64,000 nucleotides of DNA from JAKAQB01 sp027320105 (GTDB lineage: Bacteria; Actinomycetota; Acidimicrobiia; Acidimicrobiales; Palsa-688), in NCBI GenBank assembly GCA_027320105.1, contig DAHVMA010000068.1:44182-108181 (forward strand), in the 5' to 3' direction. A program made the position numbers and the translations under genes. Under the pieces are notes generated by a model. That model had not been told where the DNA came from and searched no databases. It worked only from the letters and a program-made list of their open reading frames with translations. Position 1 is the stretch's first letter, and every line of letters begins with the position of its first letter. Positions 49,795 to 58,479 of the stretch are shown in pieces.

Positions 49795-49810
49795 CCGCGG
49801 GTGGGTCCCT

Positions 49811-50554
49811 CTAGCCGGCGAGGAACGGCGTGACCGCCGCCAACCAGGTGTCGGGCCGCTCCAGGTGGCAGGCGTGACCGGCACCGGCGATCACCGCCAG
49901 GCGAGCGTTGGCACCCACCGCCCCCACCAGGCGGCGGCCAAGCGCCAGGTAGGTCTCGTCGCGCTCGCCGGCGACGACGAGCACCGGCATGCGCATCTCG
50001 GCCAGGCGGTCCCACAGCGGCTCCTGCCTGCCGGTCCCGGCCAGCCGCAGGCTTGACGCCAGTCCCTCGGCCGTCCCCCCGAGGCGTGCCTCGACGGCGG
50101 CCGCTTCCCGGGGGAGGGTGGCGAACAGCGGCCGGCCCAGCCACCACTCGAGGAAGGCGGGCAGCCCGTCGCGCTCGATGCGCCGGGCGATGCCCTCGTC
50201 GGCCGCCGCCCGCCCCGCCCGCTCGGCGGGGTCGGAGATGCCGGCCGTGGCCGACACGAGCACCAGCCGCTCGACGAGGTGGGGGTGGCGCAGCGCTAGG
50301 TGCAGGGCGTAGCGGCCGCCCATCGAGTAGCCGACGTACGCGGCTCGCCCACCGGCGCCGGCGATGAGGTCGGCGCCGGTGGCCAGGTCGGCCCGCACGG
50401 CCGCCGCCCCGCCGTGGCCGGGGGCGTCGACGGCCACCACCTCGTGGGTGGCGGCGAGCCGCTCGGCCAGCGGCCCCCATGCTGCCGCCGACTGGGTGAA
50501 GCCGTGGATCAGCACGACGCGGCTGCCCATCCCTCGCGTCGCGGTCGGCAGCAC
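49811..50554 (-). CDS. menH: Alpha/beta hydrolase MenH (SHCHC synthase)
   Basis: A 247-residue alpha/beta hydrolase that would convert SEPHCHC to SHCHC in menaquinone synthesis. It has the oxyanion loop VVLIHGFTQSAAAW, the nucleophile elbow VGYSMGGRYAL, LVLVSATAGI, the acid Asp in AGERDETYL and the His in GAGHACHLERPD. Position next to menD supports MenH rather than a general hydrolase. Start is GTG 50554, or ATG 50530 where the conserved sequence begins. Confidence 0.88.
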   Translation of the reverse strand: MLPTATRGMGSRVVLIHGFTQSAAAWGPLAERLAATHEVVAVDAPGHGGAAAVRADLATGADLIAGAGGRAAYVGYSMGGRYALHLALRHPHLVERLVLVSATAGISDPAERAGRAAADEGIARRIERDGLPAFLEWWLGRPLFATLPREAAAVEARLGGTAEGLASSLRLAGTGRQEPLWDRLAEMRMPVLVVAGERDETYLALGRRLVGAVGANARLAVIAGAGHACHLERPDTWLAAVTPFLAG

Positions 50555-50568
50555 CCGATGATGGTGGC

Positions 50569-52299
50569 ATGAGCGCAGAGCACACCTTCGCGGCCACCCT
50601 CGTCGACGAGTGGGCGCGCGCCGGGCTGACCGACGCCGTCGTGGCCCCCGGGTCGCGCTCCACGCCGCTCGTCGCTGCCCTAGCCGCCGACGGCCGGCTG
50701 CGCCTCCACGTGGTCCTCGACGAGCGCTGCGCCGGCTTCGTGGCCCTCGGCCTCGGGCTGGCGACGGGCCGGCCGGCGCCGGTGGTGGTGACGAGCGGGA
50801 CGGCGGCGGTCGAGCTGCACCCGGCCGTGGTGGAGGCCCACCACGCGGGCGTGCCGCTGCTCGTGGTCAGCGCCGACCGGCCGCCCGAGCTGCATGCCGT
50901 CGGGGCGCCGCAGACGATCGCCCAGGTCGGGCTGTACGGGGAGGCGGTCCGCTTCGCCGCCGACCCCGGCGTGGCATCGGAGGCGATGGCGGGGGCGTGG
51001 CGATCCCTGGCGGCGCGGTCCGTCGCCGAGACGGTGGGCAACCCCGCCGGTCCGGGAACCGTGCACCTCAACTTGAGGTTCAGAGATCCCTCGGTAGGCG
51101 ATGCGGGCCCGCTCCCCCCAGGGCGGCCGCAGGGCCGGCCCTGGCACGCCGTCGCCGGCCGGCGCGCGCCGGCGCCGCCGCCGGAGCTCGTCAGGGAGCT
51201 GGCGGCCGCCGCCGGCGGGGACGGCCTCGTCGTGGCCGGCGGGGGTGGTGGACCGGCGGCGGCCGAGCTCGCCGGCGCCCTCGGCTGGCCGCTGCTGGCT
51301 GACCCCCGCAGCGGAGCTCGCCTCGCCGCACCGTGGGTGGTTGCCGCCGCCGACGCCCTGCTGCGCATCCCGGAGGTGGCCGCCTGGCGGCCCTCGCACG
51401 TGGTGCGCGTCGGCCGTCCCTGGGCGTCCAAGGTCCTCGCGCAGTGGCTCGCCGGGATCGGGCCCGACACAGTGCAGGTCCTCGTGGACCCCACCGGCGC
51501 CTGGGCCGACCCGGAGCGGTCTGCCACGACTGTGGCCGCCGCCGACCCGGACCTGCTCGCCGCCGCCGTCCGCACCGCCGCCGGCGGGCCCCGGCCCCCT
51601 TCCGCCTGGGCGCAGCGGTGGGCGGCGGCCGAGGCGGCCGCCCAGGAGGCGATCGACGCCTGCCTCGCCGCCGAGACGGCTCTCACCGAGCCGGCGCTGG
51701 CCCGGGCGGTGACCGCCGCCGTGCCGTCCGGAGGCACCCTCGTGGCGTCGTCGTCGATGCCCGTCCGCGACGTGGAGTGGTGGGGGCGGCCGCGCGACGG
51801 GTTGGCCGTCTTCGCCAACCGGGGTGCCAACGGCATCGACGGGGTGTGCTCCACCGCCCTCGGCGTCGCCCTCGGCACGGCCGCCCCGACCGTCGCCGTG
51901 GTCGGCGACCTCGCCTTCGTCTACGACGCCGGGGCCCTGCTGTGGGCCGGTAGCCGGCCGGCGGAGCTGACCGTGGTCGTCGTCGACAACGGCGGCGGCG
52001 GGATCTTCTCGTTCCTCCCGCAGGCCGCCGCCGTCGCCCCAGAGGACTTCGATCGTCTGTGGGGCACCCCCCACGGGTTGGACCTCACCGCCCTCGCCCG
52101 CGCCTACGGCGTGCTCGCCGATCGGGTCGACGACCTTGACGCCCTGCGCGCCCGGGTGGCCGGCCCGCCGGCGGGCGTGTCCGTCGTCGTGGCCGGCGTG
52201 GCGGACAGGAGGGCCAACGTCGCCGTCCACCAGCGGCTCGAGCGGGCGGTCGCCGCCGCCGTGCGCCCCGTCCTGGCAGCATGGCCGGCAGGTTGCTAG
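50569..52299 (+). CDS. menD: SEPHCHC synthase MenD
   Basis: A 576-residue thiamine-diphosphate enzyme that adds 2-oxoglutarate to isochorismate. Landmarks are VVAPGSRSTPLV with the family Arg/Ser, VLDERCAGFVALG containing the catalytic Glu, VTSGTAAVELHPAVVEA, and the cofactor-binding motif GDLAFVYDAGALLWAGSRPAELTVVVVDNGGGGIFSF in shortened form. It diverges from menH, only 14 bases away; GATGAT ends 6 bases before the ATG and could be a weak -10. Confidence 0.97.
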   Translation: MSAEHTFAATLVDEWARAGLTDAVVAPGSRSTPLVAALAADGRLRLHVVLDERCAGFVALGLGLATGRPAPVVVTSGTAAVELHPAVVEAHHAGVPLLVVSADRPPELHAVGAPQTIAQVGLYGEAVRFAADPGVASEAMAGAWRSLAARSVAETVGNPAGPGTVHLNLRFRDPSVGDAGPLPPGRPQGRPWHAVAGRRAPAPPPELVRELAAAAGGDGLVVAGGGGGPAAAELAGALGWPLLADPRSGARLAAPWVVAAADALLRIPEVAAWRPSHVVRVGRPWASKVLAQWLAGIGPDTVQVLVDPTGAWADPERSATTVAAADPDLLAAAVRTAAGGPRPPSAWAQRWAAAEAAAQEAIDACLAAETALTEPALARAVTAAVPSGGTLVASSSMPVRDVEWWGRPRDGLAVFANRGANGIDGVCSTALGVALGTAAPTVAVVGDLAFVYDAGALLWAGSRPAELTVVVVDNGGGGIFSFLPQAAAVAPEDFDRLWGTPHGLDLTALARAYGVLADRVDDLDALRARVAGPPAGVSVVVAGVADRRANVAVHQRLERAVAAAVRPVLAAWPAGC

Positions 52300-52332
52300 C
52301 GTGCCGCCGTCCGAGTGCTGGGGGGTCTTGCC

Positions 52333-53553
52333 ATGATGGAGCGTCGTCGCTGGTCGGTATGCGTCGCTGGTGGCCGGAGGGTGCGGGCTCTCGCCGCGCT
52401 CGCAGCGGTGCTGGCACTCGGCGGCGGAGGGGTTGCCGGCGCCGGAAGCGCCGCGGCCTCGCTGCCAGCGGCATCGGTGATCAGGGCGTCGGCGCCCAAG
52501 GCGACGGCGGGCTCGGTGTTCCTGATCGGGGTGTCTGCCGTGCCGGGCACGGAGGATGCCATCGCCGTCGGCTACCTGCAGGCGTCCGGTCCCCTTCGTC
52601 CCGTTGCCTATCGCTGGGCGGGCAGCGCGTGGCAGGCGATGGCGCTGCCCCGTCAGCTCGGCGCCGGCTCGCTGCTCTCGGGGGTGTGGGCGGCTTCCTC
52701 CTCCGACGCCTGGGCGGTGGGGTCGGGGTCGGTGGGGCCGGTGGTGCTCCACTGGGACGGGCGTGCCTGGTCGGAGGTGGCCGTCCCGGGGTTGTCCCGC
52801 AGCGCTTCGCTCGCCACCGTCTCCGGATCCTCGCCGGGCGACGTCTGGGCGGTCGGCGCCACGTTCGGAGGTGGCGGCTCGGGCGCCACGTCGGTCTCGC
52901 CCGTCGAGCTGCACTACAACGGCAGGTCATGGGCTGCGTCGCAGGTCGCCCCTGCAGGCGTCGGCCTGTACCGCGTGTCGGTCGTCTCGCCCACCGACGT
53001 GTGGGCGCTGGGCGTCTCGAGCACCGGCCGGTCCTCCTCTCTCGCGCACTTCGACGGCAGGACCTGGACGGTGGTGGGCCTGCCCGGCGCCTCCGGCGCC
53101 GCGCTCGGCGGTGTCGGTGCCTCCGGCCCGTCGGTGTGGGTCGTCGGGTCGGCTGGAACGTCGCTCGTGTCCTGGCACCTCGCCGGCGGGAGGTGGACCA
53201 AAGCGGCGATGCCGCCGCCGGAGCGAGGCAAGATGGCGTTCGCCAGCGGGGTCGTCGCGCTCGCCGGCGGCACGGCATGGACTGCCGGGACCGTCGCCGG
53301 GACCGCCTTCACCGAGCACCTCGCCGGCGGGAGGTGGACGGTCGTCCGGGTCCCGCCGGGCGGCAACGGCGCGAGCCTCGAGTCGATCAGCGCCGCCGGA
53401 CCCACCAACGTCTGGGCTGTCGGTGGTTTTTTCGTCGGGGCGGTCTGCCGCTCACCGTCGCGGCCACTCGCCTACCACTTCGTGTCGGGCTGGAAGGCAG
53501 CGCCCTTCGCCGGAGGCGGGGCGGCCGTCGCCCGGATCCAGCCGGACTGCTGA
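52333..53553 (+). CDS. Secreted beta-propeller-like protein of unknown function
   Basis: A 406-residue protein with an N-terminal signal sequence (ALAALAAVLALGGGGVAGAGSAAA) and a body of repeated blades, each with a WAVG-type strand (AWAVGSG, VWAVGAT, VWALGVS, VWVVGSA, VWAVGGF) spaced about 45-50 residues and preceded by HxDGRxW segments. I know no enzyme of this shape; it is probably a binding or surface protein. Two Cys near the end could form a disulfide. GGGGGG precedes the ATG. It follows menD by 33 bases. Confidence 0.82.
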   Translation: MMERRRWSVCVAGGRRVRALAALAAVLALGGGGVAGAGSAAASLPAASVIRASAPKATAGSVFLIGVSAVPGTEDAIAVGYLQASGPLRPVAYRWAGSAWQAMALPRQLGAGSLLSGVWAASSSDAWAVGSGSVGPVVLHWDGRAWSEVAVPGLSRSASLATVSGSSPGDVWAVGATFGGGGSGATSVSPVELHYNGRSWAASQVAPAGVGLYRVSVVSPTDVWALGVSSTGRSSSLAHFDGRTWTVVGLPGASGAALGGVGASGPSVWVVGSAGTSLVSWHLAGGRWTKAAMPPPERGKMAFASGVVALAGGTAWTAGTVAGTAFTEHLAGGRWTVVRVPPGGNGASLESISAAGPTNVWAVGGFFVGAVCRSPSRPLAYHFVSGWKAAPFAGGGAAVARIQPDC

Positions 53554-53563
53554 GCGGTCGGCG

Positions 53564-54883
53564 CTACGGGCGGACGACGGCGGCCAGCAGCGCCTGCAGC
53601 TTGAGCTGGGTCTCGGCCAGCTCGGTGGCCGGGTCGGAGTCGGCGACCACGCCGACGCCGGCGAACAGCGAAGCCCGCGGGCCGTCCACGGTAGCGCTGC
53701 GGATCCCAACGGCCCACTCCCCGTCGCCGGCGGCGTCGACCCATCCGACGGCGCCGGCGTAGGGGCCCCGGTCGAAGCCCTCCACCTCGGCGAGGTAGGC
53801 GCAGGCGGCGGCGGTCGGCGTGCCGCCCACCGCCGGCGTCGGGTGGGTGGCAGCGGCCAGCTGCAGGGCCGTGGGCCGCTCCCGGCCGGCGTGGAGCCGG
53901 CCGGTGATGCGGGTCTCGAGGTGGGAGACGTTGCGCAGCTCGAGGACCGACGGCACGCCGGGGATGGTGAGCTCCTCGCAGAACGGGCCGAGCCGGGCCC
54001 GGAGGGCGTCGACCACGAAGGCGTGCTCCGCCCGCTCCTTCACCGACGCCCGCAGGCCCTCGACGAGGGTGCGGTCGGCGGCGGCGTCACCGCTGCGCGC
54101 TACGGTCCCCGCCAGCGGGTGGCTGGCCACGGCCTCCCCCCGCCGGCGCACGAGCAGCTCGGGGCTGGCCCCGAGGAACGCGCCCGTGCCGAGAGCTCCC
54201 ATCCTGAAGACCATGCACGAGGGGTAGAGGGCGATGAGCCGCTCGGCGATCTCGGAGGTCGGCAGGTCCCGGTTGGCGGTGACATCGACCCGGCGGGCCA
54301 GCACCACCTTGGAGAGCTCGCCGGCCCGGATGCGGCGAACGGTGTCGGCGACGAGCGCCTTCCACTCGGCGTGCGGTCGGGCCGGGGTCAGCCGGAACTC
54401 GTCGGGCGCCGGAGGGCCGTCCTGCGCCGCCGCCCTGCCCAGTGCCGCCGCCACCGCCACCCGGCCGAGCGCGCCGGCCCGGCCGGCGTCGCCGGCCGGT
54501 GACACGGTGGTCACCCACGCCTGCCGGCCGTCCCAGCCGACGAGGGCGGCCGGCACCACCAGCTCGGCCGGTGCCTGCCGGCCGAACGGCAACGCGCCGA
54601 AGGCAACCGCTCCCGTCCCCGGCCGGCGCACCTCGTCGTCGGCGGCGACGGCGGCGAGGGCGGCGCCGGCCGCCCGCACCCCCTCGGCGCCGGCGAGGCC
54701 GTGGGGCAGGCGGATCCGCAGGGCTTCACCCACGCCGGCCAGTCCTCCACCGTCGCGCCACCAAAGCCGCCCGTCGCGCCCGGCGGCGGCGAGGAGGTCG
54801 GGCCGGTGCCCGTCGGGCACCTCGAAGCCTCGGGTGCACGCCGCCAGCCCGGTGGCGGCGCAGGCGCCGGCGAGGGCCGTCAC
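53564..54883 (-). CDS. menF: Isochorismate synthase MenF
   Basis: A 439-residue chorismate-utilising enzyme that makes isochorismate. The catalytic core has LSKVVLARRVDV with the Lys, MVFRMGALGTGAFLGASPELLVRR, SHPLAGTVARSGD, RNVSHLETRITGRL, THPTPAVGGTPTAAA and GVGVVADSDPATELAETQLKL. Isochorismate could also feed siderophore synthesis, but menG directly upstream with a 4-base overlap points to menaquinone. It converges on the beta-propeller gene, 10 bases away. Confidence 0.93.
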   Translation of the reverse strand: MTALAGACAATGLAACTRGFEVPDGHRPDLLAAAGRDGRLWWRDGGGLAGVGEALRIRLPHGLAGAEGVRAAGAALAAVAADDEVRRPGTGAVAFGALPFGRQAPAELVVPAALVGWDGRQAWVTTVSPAGDAGRAGALGRVAVAAALGRAAAQDGPPAPDEFRLTPARPHAEWKALVADTVRRIRAGELSKVVLARRVDVTANRDLPTSEIAERLIALYPSCMVFRMGALGTGAFLGASPELLVRRRGEAVASHPLAGTVARSGDAAADRTLVEGLRASVKERAEHAFVVDALRARLGPFCEELTIPGVPSVLELRNVSHLETRITGRLHAGRERPTALQLAAATHPTPAVGGTPTAAACAYLAEVEGFDRGPYAGAVGWVDAAGDGEWAVGIRSATVDGPRASLFAGVGVVADSDPATELAETQLKLQALLAAVVRP

Positions 54884-55593
54884 CCGCCTCGCTCCCCGCC
54901 GCGGGTGGCGGACAGCAGCTGGGTGATGCCGCCCGACAGGGTCCGTCGCTCGACGGCGGTGAAGCCGGCCGCGCGCAGCTCGGCGAGCAGCTCGTCGGGC
55001 TGCGGCAGGTAGGCGACCGACCGGGGCAGGTACCGGTAAGCGGCGGCGTCGGAGAGCGCGGCCCCGACGAGCGGCACCACCCGGCGGAAGTAGATGGCAT
55101 GACCGGCCCGCAGGAGCGGCTGGGTGGGAGCGGCGACGTCGAGGAGCGAGACGCGGCCGCCGGGGCGCAGTACGCGGTGCAGCTCGGCGAAGAGGGGCGG
55201 CAGGGCCACGAAGTTGCGGAGGGCGAACCCGGAGACAGCGCCGTCGAGGGCTTCATCGGCCACCGGCAGGCGCAGGGCGTCGGCGTGGACGAGGGGGGCA
55301 GCGGTGCGGGCGTGGCGGAGCATCCCCGCCGAGAGGTCCACGCCCACGGGCCGGTGGCCGGCGGCGGCGAGGTCCCTGCACAACTCGCCGGTCCCGCACG
55401 CTACGTCGAGCACCCGGGCGCCGGCCGGAAGGCCGAGGCCCCGGACGGCGGCACGCCGCCACCCGCGGTCCATGCCGAAGGTCATGATCCGGTTGACCAG
55501 GTCGTAGCGGGGGGCGATGGTGTCGAACATCACCCGTACGGCCCGGCGCTTGGCGTCGCCCTCGGGCAGCACGGCGGCCGGCGCCGGGCTCAC
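54880..55593 (-). CDS. menG: Demethylmenaquinone methyltransferase MenG/UbiE
   Basis: A 237-residue SAM methyltransferase performing the last step of menaquinone synthesis. It has VMFDTIAPRYDLVNRIMTFGMDRGWR, the SAM loop VLDVACGTGELCRDLA, GVDLSAGML and GFALRNF. The GTG at 55593 overlaps the maoC stop by 4 bases and is chosen over the further upstream start at 55626. Together maoC-menG-menF form one overlapping unit. Confidence 0.94.
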   Translation of the reverse strand: MSPAPAAVLPEGDAKRRAVRVMFDTIAPRYDLVNRIMTFGMDRGWRRAAVRGLGLPAGARVLDVACGTGELCRDLAAAGHRPVGVDLSAGMLRHARTAAPLVHADALRLPVADEALDGAVSGFALRNFVALPPLFAELHRVLRPGGRVSLLDVAAPTQPLLRAGHAIYFRRVVPLVGAALSDAAAYRYLPRSVAYLPQPDELLAELRAAGFTAVERRTLSGGITQLLSATRGGERGG

Positions 55594-56045
55594 CGGTAGT
55601 AGCGGAAGATGATCTCCGCGACGCACGACGGCTTGGTCGCGCCCTCCACCTCGAAGGTGGTTCGCAGCGTCACCTGGGCGCCACCGTCGAGGTGCTCGAC
55701 GCCGGCCAGCTCCGCACCGGCGCGCAGCCGGGCGCCGACGGGGACGGGGGAGGGGAACCGGAGCCGGTTGAGCCCGTAGTTGACACCCATGGAGACGCCG
55801 GCGACGACGAGGATCTCACCGAGCAGCACCGGCGCTAGCGACAGGGTCAGGTAGCCGTGGGCGATGGGACCGCCGAAGGGGCCGGCCTTCGCCCTCTCCA
55901 CGTCGACGTGGATCCACTGGTGGTCTCCCGTCGCCTCGGCGAAGAGGTTGACCTGCTCCTGGGTGATCTCGTGCCAGTCGCTGTAGCCGAGGTGCTCGCC
56001 GACGCGCCCTTCGAGCCCGTCGATCCCGTCGAACGTGGTGACCAT
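55590..56045 (-). CDS. MaoC-like hydratase/dehydratase
   Basis: A 151-residue single hot-dog protein of the R-specific enoyl-CoA hydratase group. The catalytic pair is in FAEATGDHQWIHVD (Asp and His), with GPIAHGYLTLSLAP and YGLNRLRFPSPVPVGARLRA also typical. It would hydrate an enoyl-CoA; its role beside menaquinone genes is unclear. It leads the menG-menF transcript; TAGCCT ends 7 bases before its ATG. Confidence 0.93.
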   Translation of the reverse strand: MVTTFDGIDGLEGRVGEHLGYSDWHEITQEQVNLFAEATGDHQWIHVDVERAKAGPFGGPIAHGYLTLSLAPVLLGEILVVAGVSMGVNYGLNRLRFPSPVPVGARLRAGAELAGVEHLDGGAQVTLRTTFEVEGATKPSCVAEIIFRYYR

Positions 56046-56052
56046 GACGGCG

Positions 56053-56058
56053 AGGCTA
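56053..56058 (-). promoter_or_regulatory. -10 hexamer of maoC-menG-menF (leaderless)
   Basis: TAGCCT on the minus strand ends 7 bases before the ATG at 56045. Confidence 0.45.
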
Positions 56059-56088
56059 CCGGCGGGTGGGCGCCGAGCGCCTGTTGGC

Positions 56089-56445
56089 CTACTTGAACCA
56101 GGTCCGGCGGTAGGCGGTGCTCTGCGGGTGGAACAGCAGCGCCACGAGGGCGAGGTCGAACAGCAGGGAGATGAGGTTGGCCGCGCCCACCAGCCAGATC
56201 GTGAGGATGGCGAAGGCGAGCATCAGGACCGCCACGACGGCCGCCACCCAGAACCCCCACTTCTTCTCGTTGGCGATGCCCCAGCCGCCTGCGACCTCAC
56301 CGGCGATCAGCACGAGGCCGATGTAGCCGGCGCCGCCGGCCAGCACCGACGACAGGAGGGCGAGGCCGGCGTTGAGGTACAGCAGGATCGTGGCCGAGTA
56401 CAGCGTCTGGGGTTGGGTGCGGTCCAGCCATTTTCCGCGGGGCAT
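56089..56445 (-). CDS. Small membrane protein of unknown function
   Basis: A 118-residue protein with a polar start (PRGKWLDRTQPQTLYSAT) and three to four hydrophobic helices (about 20-40, 43-60, 67-86 and 89-106), ending HPQSTAYRRTWFK. I recognise no family. The ATG at 56445 lies 8 bases after the rlmN stop, so it probably shares the rlmN transcript. No clear ribosome binding site. Confidence 0.75.
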   Translation of the reverse strand: MPRGKWLDRTQPQTLYSATILLYLNAGLALLSSVLAGGAGYIGLVLIAGEVAGGWGIANEKKWGFWVAAVVAVLMLAFAILTIWLVGAANLISLLFDLALVALLFHPQSTAYRRTWFK

Positions 56446-56453
56446 GACACGAG

Positions 56454-57500
56454 TCAACCACGCCCCGGGGCGGTCACGGGCTCGCCGCCGCCCGCCCGCA
56501 TCGCCAGCTGGCCGCAGGCGGCGTCGATGTCGGCACCGCGGTTGCGCCGCACGGTGGCGTTGACCCCCGCCGCCTGCAGCCGGTCCCGGAAGGCGCGCAC
56601 CCGTCCCGGCGACGAACCCCGCAGCGGGTAGCCCGGCGTCGGGTTGAGGGGGATCAGGTTGACGTGAGCGCCGAGCGGCCGGCTCAGGGCGGCGAGCTCG
56701 TCGGCGTCGGCGTCGGCGTCGTTGACGCCGTCGATCAGCGCCCACTCGAAGCTGAGCCGCCTGCCCTTGGCGGACAGGTGGTGCCGGCAGGCGGCGAGGA
56801 CGGCCCCGATCGGGTACCGGCGGTTGAGGGGAACCAGCCGGTCCCGCAGCCCGTCGTTGGCGGCGTGCAGGGACACGGCCAGGTTGACCGGCAGCTCCTC
56901 TCCGGCGAGGCGGCGGATGCCGGGCACCACGCCCACCGTCGAGATCGTGAGGTGCCGGGCGGACAGGCCGAGCTCGCCGTGCAGCCGGGTCACGGCGGCC
57001 CACACCCTGTCGTAGTTGGCGAGCGGCTCGCCCATGCCCATGAACACGACGTTGGACAGCCGCCGGCCTCCCCGTGCAACCTCCCGGGCGGCGGCCACGA
57101 CCTGCTCGACGATCTCGCCGGGGGCGAGGTGACGGCCGAAGCCGCCCTGGCCCGTGGCGCAGAAGGTGCAGCCCATGGCGCAGCCCGCCTGGCTCGACAC
57201 GCAGACCGTGCTGCGGTCCCGGTAGTGCATGAGGACCGTCTCGACGCGGGCTGCGTCGTGCAGCTCCCAGAGCCACTTCACCGTGGCGCCGCCGTCGGAC
57301 TCGGATCGGGCCGCGACCCGAAGAGCGGGGGGCAGGGCGACCTCGAGGCGCTCCCGGAGGTCGGGCGGCAGGTCGGTCATCTCCGCCGGCCGGCGCAGCC
57401 CCTGGTGGAGACCGCGCCAAGCCTGAGCGGCGCGGTAGCGGGGTTGGTCGGCGAGCAACTCCGCCAGGCCGTCGCGGGTGATCTCGTAGGCGCCGGCCAC
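56454..57500 (-). CDS. rlmN: 23S rRNA/tRNA (adenine-C2)-methyltransferase RlmN
   Basis: A 348-residue radical-SAM methyltransferase that methylates C2 of A2503 in 23S rRNA and A37 in some tRNAs. The cluster motif is CAMGCTFCATGQGGFGRHL, followed by VVFMGMGEPLANYD and TISTVGVVPGI; the methyl-carrying Cys near the end is in GADIDAACGQL. The GTG start at 57500 has TACCCT 6 bases upstream. It lies 4 bases after the mshD stop. Confidence 0.96.
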   Translation of the reverse strand: MAGAYEITRDGLAELLADQPRYRAAQAWRGLHQGLRRPAEMTDLPPDLRERLEVALPPALRVAARSESDGGATVKWLWELHDAARVETVLMHYRDRSTVCVSSQAGCAMGCTFCATGQGGFGRHLAPGEIVEQVVAAAREVARGGRRLSNVVFMGMGEPLANYDRVWAAVTRLHGELGLSARHLTISTVGVVPGIRRLAGEELPVNLAVSLHAANDGLRDRLVPLNRRYPIGAVLAACRHHLSAKGRRLSFEWALIDGVNDADADADELAALSRPLGAHVNLIPLNPTPGYPLRGSSPGRVRAFRDRLQAAGVNATVRRNRGADIDAACGQLAMRAGGGEPVTAPGRG

Positions 57501-57504
57501 CCGG

Positions 57505-58446
57505 TCAGGGTACTGGCGCCGCCCCAGAGCCCGGGGGGACGTCCCCCACGTACGCCTGGTCGATGTGGTTGACGACGAACCCGAGGTCGACGTAGAGCTT
57601 CACCGCGCGGAGGTTGCCGGCATCGACGTAGAGCATGCCGACCGGGACGCTCTTTCGGCTGAGATGGTCGAGGCCGGCAAGGGTGAGCCCACGGCCGAGG
57701 CCACGGCGCGAGACGCCGGGGTCGACGGCGACCACGTAGATCTCCCCGAGCGGCGGGTCGTGCTCGGCGTGGACCTTCGTCCAGCAGAACCCGGCGATGC
57801 GGCCGCCCTCCTCGTGGACCAGGAACCCTTCGGGGTCGAACCACGGCGCCGATTCCCGCTCCTTCAGCGTCGCCAGGTCCCAGCCGCCCTGCTCGGGGTG
57901 CCACTCGAACGCCCGGTTGTTCACCTCCAGCCACTGCTCCTCGTCCCGGCCGGGCACGAACGCCCGCGTCGGCGGCAGGGCAGCGAGCGCCAGCTCCGGC
58001 TCGACGGGCAGCCTCCGGCGCATCTGGTAGAGGGTCCGGCCCGGGCGAAGGCCGATGGCGGCGGCCACCCGGTCCGACTGCGGTCCGGAGCGGCCGACCC
58101 ACAGGTGGACGTGGCCGCCGCCCTGCTGGGCGATCAGCCGCCCGGCCTCGGCCAGCAGGTCGACGCCGACGGTGTTGCCGGGGACGCGGTGGTGGGGGTC
58201 GACGACGTACTCGATCGCCCAGGAGTCGGCCCCCCTGGTCACCTGGGCGTAGCCGACGGGGTGCGGGTGGCCTTCCTCCCAGGCGACAAGAGCGGCGAAG
58301 TCGCCCCGGCCGCCTTGCACCAGGTCCAGCCAGGTGTGGTCGTCGAGGGGCTGGTGCTCGTCGGCGGCGGCGGCCGCCGCGAGCAGCTGGCTTATGGCGC
58401 CGACGTCCTCGGGCACAAGGTGCTGCTTGCGCTCGATGCGGGCCAC
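57505..58446 (-). CDS. mshD: Mycothiol synthase MshD
   Basis: A 313-residue protein of two GNAT domains that acetylates Cys-GlcN-Ins, the last step of mycothiol synthesis. The N-terminal domain is degenerate; the C-terminal one has GEIYVVAVDPGVSRRGLGRGLTLAGLDHL (acetyl-CoA loop) and MLYVDAGNLRAVKLYVDLGF. NNRAFEWHPEQGGWDLATL is diagnostic of MshD. The GTG at 58446 is supported by TACGGT 7 bases upstream. Mycothiol is limited to actinobacteria. Confidence 0.95.
   Translation of the reverse strand: MARIERKQHLVPEDVGAISQLLAAAAAADEHQPLDDHTWLDLVQGGRGDFAALVAWEEGHPHPVGYAQVTRGADSWAIEYVVDPHHRVPGNTVGVDLLAEAGRLIAQQGGGHVHLWVGRSGPQSDRVAAAIGLRPGRTLYQMRRRLPVEPELALAALPPTRAFVPGRDEEQWLEVNNRAFEWHPEQGGWDLATLKERESAPWFDPEGFLVHEEGGRIAGFCWTKVHAEHDPPLGEIYVVAVDPGVSRRGLGRGLTLAGLDHLSRKSVPVGMLYVDAGNLRAVKLYVDLGFVVNHIDQAYVGDVPPGSGAAPVP
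57507..57512 (-). promoter_or_regulatory. -10 hexamer of rlmN (leaderless)
   Basis: TACCCT on the minus strand ends 6 bases before the GTG at 57500. It lies inside the 3' end of mshD. Confidence 0.4.
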
Positions 58447-58453
58447 GGCCAGC

Positions 58454-58459
58454 ACCGTA
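58454..58459 (-). promoter_or_regulatory. -10 hexamer of mshD (leaderless)
   Basis: TACGGT on the minus strand ends 7 bases before the GTG at 58446. Confidence 0.45.
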
Positions 58460-58467
58460 CCCGGGCG

Positions 58468-58473
58468 TACCCT
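58468..58473 (+). promoter_or_regulatory. -10 hexamer of nth (leaderless)
   Basis: TACCCT ends 6 bases before the GTG at 58480. With the mshD -10 only 8 bases away on the other strand, the two promoters must overlap. Confidence 0.45.
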
Positions 58474-58479
58474 GGCCCG

